A stretch of DNA of 7,886 nucleotides. Origin: Acidobacteriota bacterium. Its GTDB lineage: Bacteria > Acidobacteriota > Terriglobia > Terriglobales > Acidobacteriaceae. The notes under the pieces are model-generated. The model had not been told where the DNA came from. It did not search any database and was given only the letters and a program-made list of their open reading frames with translations. Shown here piece after piece: positions 6,036 to 7,886 of this stretch. The translations under genes were made by a program, and so were the position numbers. The stretch's first letter is position 1. Each line of letters starts with the position of its first letter. The stretch covers positions 1 through 7,886 of the forward strand of contig JAJZMO010000185.1 of NCBI GenBank assembly GCA_021798235.1. Direction: 5' to 3'.

Positions 6036-7136
6036 TTGCGTCAGGTTCTGGTAGGTGTGCTGCTCATTCTGTTTGCCGTGGGCGCGCGTGCGCAGGCGCC
6101 GATGGCGGTGAGCGCGCAGAAGATGAGCGAGCATCTGCTGAAGCAGGTTCCGTTGGTATATCCGGCGCAAGCCAAGGCCGAAGGTGTAACCGGGACGGTG
6201 GTGCTGCTGATTGAAGTGAGTGAGGCGGGCAGAGTGGACCGCACCCGGGTACTGAGCGGACCGCCGATGCTGAGAGCCGCGGCGCGCCAGAATGTGGAGC
6301 AGTGGGTCTTTCGTCCTTTCACGAAAAATGGCCAGGCGGTGGAGGCGGCGGGGCTGGTGCAGGTGGTTTTCCAGCCGGACGCGGGGCCTACGCCGGTAGT
6401 AGAGTTTTTGACGCGGGCGCGGGCGAAATACGCAACCGAGCCTGGCCTGGCGGCGGAGGGCTTCCACTGCCGGGTGGAGCCGGCGTGGAGGGAGTTCCCG
6501 CAGGTCGAGCGTGTGGCGTCGGATTCGCCGCTGGTGACGCGGCTGAAGCGGACACGGGTGAGGCTGGTGGTGGCGACGACAGGCGCGGCGATGACAGCGG
6601 TGAAAATCCCCAAGAAACCCAAGCTGAATCTACAAGAGTTGACTGCGGCCAACGAGCTGGTGACGATGACGCGGCAAATGCTGGATGGCTTTTTCATGAC
6701 CTGGCTGCCGTTCGCGGTCAGAGGGCCGGGCGCGCCGGCAGATGCGCAGGTGAAAACGACGGGTGCGGGGACGGTGATCCAGTATGAACAGGGCGGCGTG
6801 ACGGACTGGATGAGCTTCGACGGGAATCTGCGGATGCTCCACTATACGGAGCTGCTGCCGAGCGGCGAGGCGATTGAGCAGACGCCCCTGTTTGCGGCCG
6901 GGCCCGATGGGCTGCTGCTGTATACGGGAGCGGATTTTGCCATGCACCAGGGCGATGCGACGACGCATGGGGCGTACCGGATCGAGTACCAGGAGGTGGA
7001 CGGATACCGTCTGCCGAAGGTGGTCGAAATCAAGGCGGGAAAGAGCCTGGATGTGCATTTCCGGCTTCGGGGCTGCAAGATCGGGCAGCCAGCGGTGAAG
7101 CGGCCAAGGATCGACCGTCGAGGCAGTCGCGCCTGA
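6036..7136 (+). CDS. Secreted TonB C-terminal-domain protein with an extra C-terminal domain
   Basis: The 366-residue product has a signal peptide (hydrophobic 3-16, predicted cleavage after A17-R18-A19) and would be periplasmic or outer-membrane associated. Residues about 40-112 form a TonB C-terminal domain: VYPAQAKAEGVTGTVVLLIE, then VSEAGRV, VLSGPPMLRAAA and QWVFRPF are typical. Unlike true TonB it has no N-terminal anchor that stays in the membrane and no proline-rich spacer, so energy transduction with ExbBD is doubtful. Residues about 200-348 are a second, strand-rich region containing YRIEYQEVDGYRLPKVVEIKA, reminiscent of LolA/LppX-like lipoprotein-carrier folds; this is an inference. 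The start is TTG at 6036: a TGA stands in frame directly before it, and AGAGGG lies six bases upstream. The last 10 codons or so are encoded by a repeat that recurs downstream. The cellular role is unknown. Confidence 0.85.
   Translation: MRQVLVGVLLILFAVGARAQAPMAVSAQKMSEHLLKQVPLVYPAQAKAEGVTGTVVLLIEVSEAGRVDRTRVLSGPPMLRAAARQNVEQWVFRPFTKNGQAVEAAGLVQVVFQPDAGPTPVVEFLTRARAKYATEPGLAAEGFHCRVEPAWREFPQVERVASDSPLVTRLKRTRVRLVVATTGAAMTAVKIPKKPKLNLQELTAANELVTMTRQMLDGFFMTWLPFAVRGPGAPADAQVKTTGAGTVIQYEQGGVTDWMSFDGNLRMLHYTELLPSGEAIEQTPLFAAGPDGLLLYTGADFAMHQGDATTHGAYRIEYQEVDGYRLPKVVEIKAGKSLDVHFRLRGCKIGQPAVKRPRIDRRGSRA
7108..7134. repeat. 27-nt GATCGACCGTC repeat, copy 1
   Basis: The copy begins GGATCGACCGTC and ends GCGCCT. 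It matches copy 2 (7157-7183) at 22 of 27 positions without gaps. It covers the last codons of the TonB-domain gene and reaches into its stop codon. Confidence 0.7.
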
Positions 7137-7156
7137 CGGCGGGACTGGCCGCACGG

Positions 7157-7183
7157 GGATCGACCGTCCAGGCGACCGTGCCT
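7157..7183. repeat. 27-nt GATCGACCGTC repeat, copy 2
   Basis: It starts 49 bases after copy 1 and shares the first 12 bases exactly. Its second half, AGGCGACCGTGCCT, differs from copy 1 at four positions. Confidence 0.7.
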
Positions 7184-7200
7184 TCGGCGCATCCAGCAAG

Positions 7201-7240
7201 AATCTGCCGCTAAGACGCAAAGGCCGCCAAGGGATCGGCC
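7201..7240. repeat. 40-nt CGCAAAG-type repeat, copy 1
   Basis: It begins AATCTGCCGCTAAGACGCAA and ends GGCC, and matches the copy at 7821-7860 at 32 of 40 positions without gaps. Internally it shows the degenerate 8-10 base unit CCGCNAAG/ACGCAAAG. Its right end merges with the third GATCGRCCG repeat. Confidence 0.75.
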
Positions 7241-7258
7241 GCATGGGTGGGCCGTGCG
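7232..7258. repeat. degenerate third copy of the GATCGRCCG repeat
   Basis: GGATCGGCCG at the left end and CCGTGC near the right end match copy 2 after a one-base shift; the middle is diverged. The string GGCCGCAYGGG here also occurs at 7147-7157, between copies 1 and 2. Confidence 0.4.
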
Positions 7259-7354
7259 TTGCGCGCCGGAATCAGTATTTCGCTTGTTTTCAATGATTTA
7301 CGAGCAAATTCTGGGTGGGTGGGCGCAATTCTTGATGCTTTGGCGACTCCCCTC

Positions 7355-7381
7355 GTTTTTGTGGGTAAGTTATTGATTTTA
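7355..7381. repeat. GTTTTTGTGGG / AAGTTATTGAT repeat, copy 1
   Basis: GTTTTTGTGGG (7355-7365) recurs exactly at 7421-7431, and AAGTTATTGAT (7367-7377) recurs exactly at 7624-7634. This copy joins both halves. Confidence 0.5.
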
Positions 7382-7420
7382 TGAGATCGCGTACCCGTAA
7401 TTCATCTGTAACCTCCCGGT

Positions 7421-7457
7421 GTTTTTGTGGGGAAAGTGTTGAATCTAAAGGGATGAC
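7421..7457. repeat. GTTTTTGTGGG / AAGTTATTGAT repeat, copy 2
   Basis: The unit lies 66 bp after copy 1. Its first 11 bases are identical; the second half (AAGTGTTGAAT) is a diverged form. It continues as CTAAAGGGATGAC, similar to the ACGAAGGGAGTTAC that follows copy 3. Confidence 0.5.
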
Positions 7458-7472
7458 TAGTGTGCGAGCCCT

Positions 7473-7500
7473 CAGTTTTCAGTCCTCAGTCCCCAGTCGT
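7473..7500. repeat. 7-nt tandem repeat, four copies of CAGTNNN
   Basis: CAGT occurs at 7473, 7480, 7487 and 7494, exactly seven bases apart, with pyrimidine-rich fillers TTT, CCT, CCC and CGT. A short minisatellite-like array directly before a small hairpin. Confidence 0.65.
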
Positions 7501-7516
7501 CGTGCGTTCGGCACGA
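7500..7516. other. small hairpin with UUCG-like loop
   Basis: TCGTGC (7500-7505) pairs with GCACGA (7511-7516) around the loop GTTCG. The six-base stem could form in RNA from either strand. Confidence 0.4.
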
Positions 7517-7556
7517 TTCTTCACCCCAAAGACGAAGAGCTGTCCGTGGGACCCTG

Positions 7557-7589
7557 ATTCCCATGTTTCGTGATTCCCGTAATGGGAAT
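7557..7589. other. inverted repeat with two alternative pairings
   Basis: ATGGGAAT (7582-7589) can pair over 8 bp with ATTCCCAT (7557-7564), or over 6 bp with the closer ATTCCC (7573-7578), leaving a 5-base loop. The two stems exclude each other. The stems are weak, so this is only suggestive. Confidence 0.4.
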
Positions 7590-7623
7590 GGGGCGATTTC
7601 AAAAGTCGTGGTCAACGTCCCAG

Positions 7624-7648
7624 AAGTTATTGATACGAAGGGAGTTAC
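7624..7648. repeat. AAGTTATTGAT repeat, copy 3
   Basis: AAGTTATTGAT is identical to 7367-7377 and continues ACGAAGGGAGTTAC, resembling the tail of copy 2 (7445-7457). Confidence 0.5.
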
Positions 7649-7711
7649 AAAGGGGTTAGCCTCGTAAGTCTCTTAGAATCAGTGCCCGGTTCAGGGGCGA
7701 ATTCGGGGCAG

Positions 7712-7741
7712 AAAAAAGCGGCCGGGTTCGGCCGCTTTTTT
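7712..7741 (+). terminator. strong intrinsic terminator
   Basis: GCGGCCG (7718-7724) pairs with CGGCCGC (7729-7735) around a GGTT loop, and AAAAAA (7712-7717) faces TTTTTT (7736-7741). This gives a 13-bp stem with a terminal T-run. Because of the flanking A-run it could also act on the minus strand. On the plus strand no gene lies within 575 bp upstream, which suggests an unannotated transcript ending here; on the minus strand it could serve a gene right of the window. Confidence 0.85.
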
Positions 7742-7820
7742 GTGTCCTTACTTTCAGGATAGCAATTTTGGGGGGAATTACCGGCAGATTTGGCGGCTTC
7801 TCTGAGTGGGGCGTTTGGAA

Positions 7821-7860
7821 AATCTACCGCAAAGACGCAAAGACCGCAAAGGTGCTGGCC
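7821..7860. repeat. 40-nt CGCAAAG-type repeat, copy 2
   Basis: This copy shows the clearer internal periodicity: CCGCAAAGACGCAAAGACCG, i.e. CGCAAAG units 8-9 bases apart, three in a row. It begins AATCTACCGC and ends GGCC like copy 1. The same CGCAAAG wording is familiar from intergenic repeats in several bacterial phyla, from memory rather than a search. Confidence 0.75.
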
Positions 7861-7886
7861 GAGAGGGCGAAGCGGAAAATTTAGTT

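Larger units (their letters stand above)
7137..7886. other. 750-bp repeat-rich non-coding region
   Basis: No reading frame here combines reasonable length, a start with a ribosome-binding site and high-GC codon use on either strand. The region contains three GATCGRCCG-type repeats, two 40-nt CGCAAAG-type repeats near its two ends, degenerate AAGTTATTGAT repeats, a 7-nt tandem array, three hairpins and one strong terminator. It is visibly more AT-rich from about 7265 to 7440 than the coding sequence to its left. It may include a non-coding RNA gene or the leader of a gene beyond the window. Confidence 0.6.

Noticed and set aside
5337..6467. 376-codon minus-strand frame across the cytochrome c and TonB-domain genes
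   Set aside because: The product is Arg/His-rich as expected from reversed GC-rich codons; it spans two genes and a terminator hairpin and shows no domain.
7565..7574. TGTTTCGTGA as a possible fourth parS half-site
   Set aside because: It lacks the central ACGTG arrangement and the second half of the palindrome.
7651..7708. tRNA-like wording (GGTTCAGGGGCGAATTC)
   Set aside because: It cannot be folded into a cloverleaf; there is no matching acceptor stem or anticodon arm at the required distances.
1..7886. CRISPR array, transposase, toxin-antitoxin pair or phage gene
   Set aside because: No regularly spaced long repeats with unique spacers, no mobile-element protein motifs and no matching small gene pairs were seen on either strand.

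Overview
The window looks like a high-GC bacterial chromosome segment, most likely from an Acidobacteriota (Terriglobia-type) genome. That placement is an inference from the style of the cytochrome c and the secreted TonB-domain protein, from the gene order, and from GC-rich parS sites. It is not proven by any marker in the window. No transposase, CRISPR array, rRNA or tRNA was found.

Left part (about 1-4892, all on the minus strand, read right to left): folC, plsC, a class-I glutamine-amidotransferase-like (peptidase C26) hydrolase, rsmG, parA, and the first 14 codons of parB, cut by the window edge. folC/plsC and C26/rsmG overlap by 4 bp, and plsC/C26 are 25 bp apart, so these four probably form one translationally coupled operon. 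rsmG and parA are separated by 343 bp holding three near-identical parS palindromes and a candidate parA promoter. This is the usual chromosome-partitioning locus, commonly close to the replication origin: ParB loads at parS and the ParA ATPase moves the origin region. The first four genes are housekeeping: folate polyglutamylation, phosphatidic acid synthesis, gamma-glutamyl hydrolysis and 16S rRNA methylation.

Middle (4893-5276): a divergent intergenic region. It carries a candidate leaderless-type promoter for folC, a minus-strand terminator-like hairpin, and a possible small transcript or 28-codon ORF in front of that hairpin.

Right part (5277-7136, plus strand): a membrane-anchored monohaem cytochrome c followed by a strong hairpin, then a secreted protein with a TonB C-terminal domain and an additional C-terminal beta-rich domain. 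The two plus-strand genes are probably separate transcription units.

Far right (7137-7886): 750 bp without a credible gene, unusually rich in repeats. It holds 27-nt GATCGACCGTC-type repeats, one of which supplies the end of the TonB-domain gene. It also has two 40-nt CGCAAAG-type repeats 620 bp apart, a four-copy 7-nt tandem repeat, degenerate AAGTTATTGAT-type repeats, several hairpins and a near-perfect intrinsic terminator. This block is the part least explained by ordinary gene annotation. I did not find a convincing new multi-gene system; the more open questions are the non-coding repeat/terminator region, the small minus-strand transcript candidate and the two-domain TonB_C protein.
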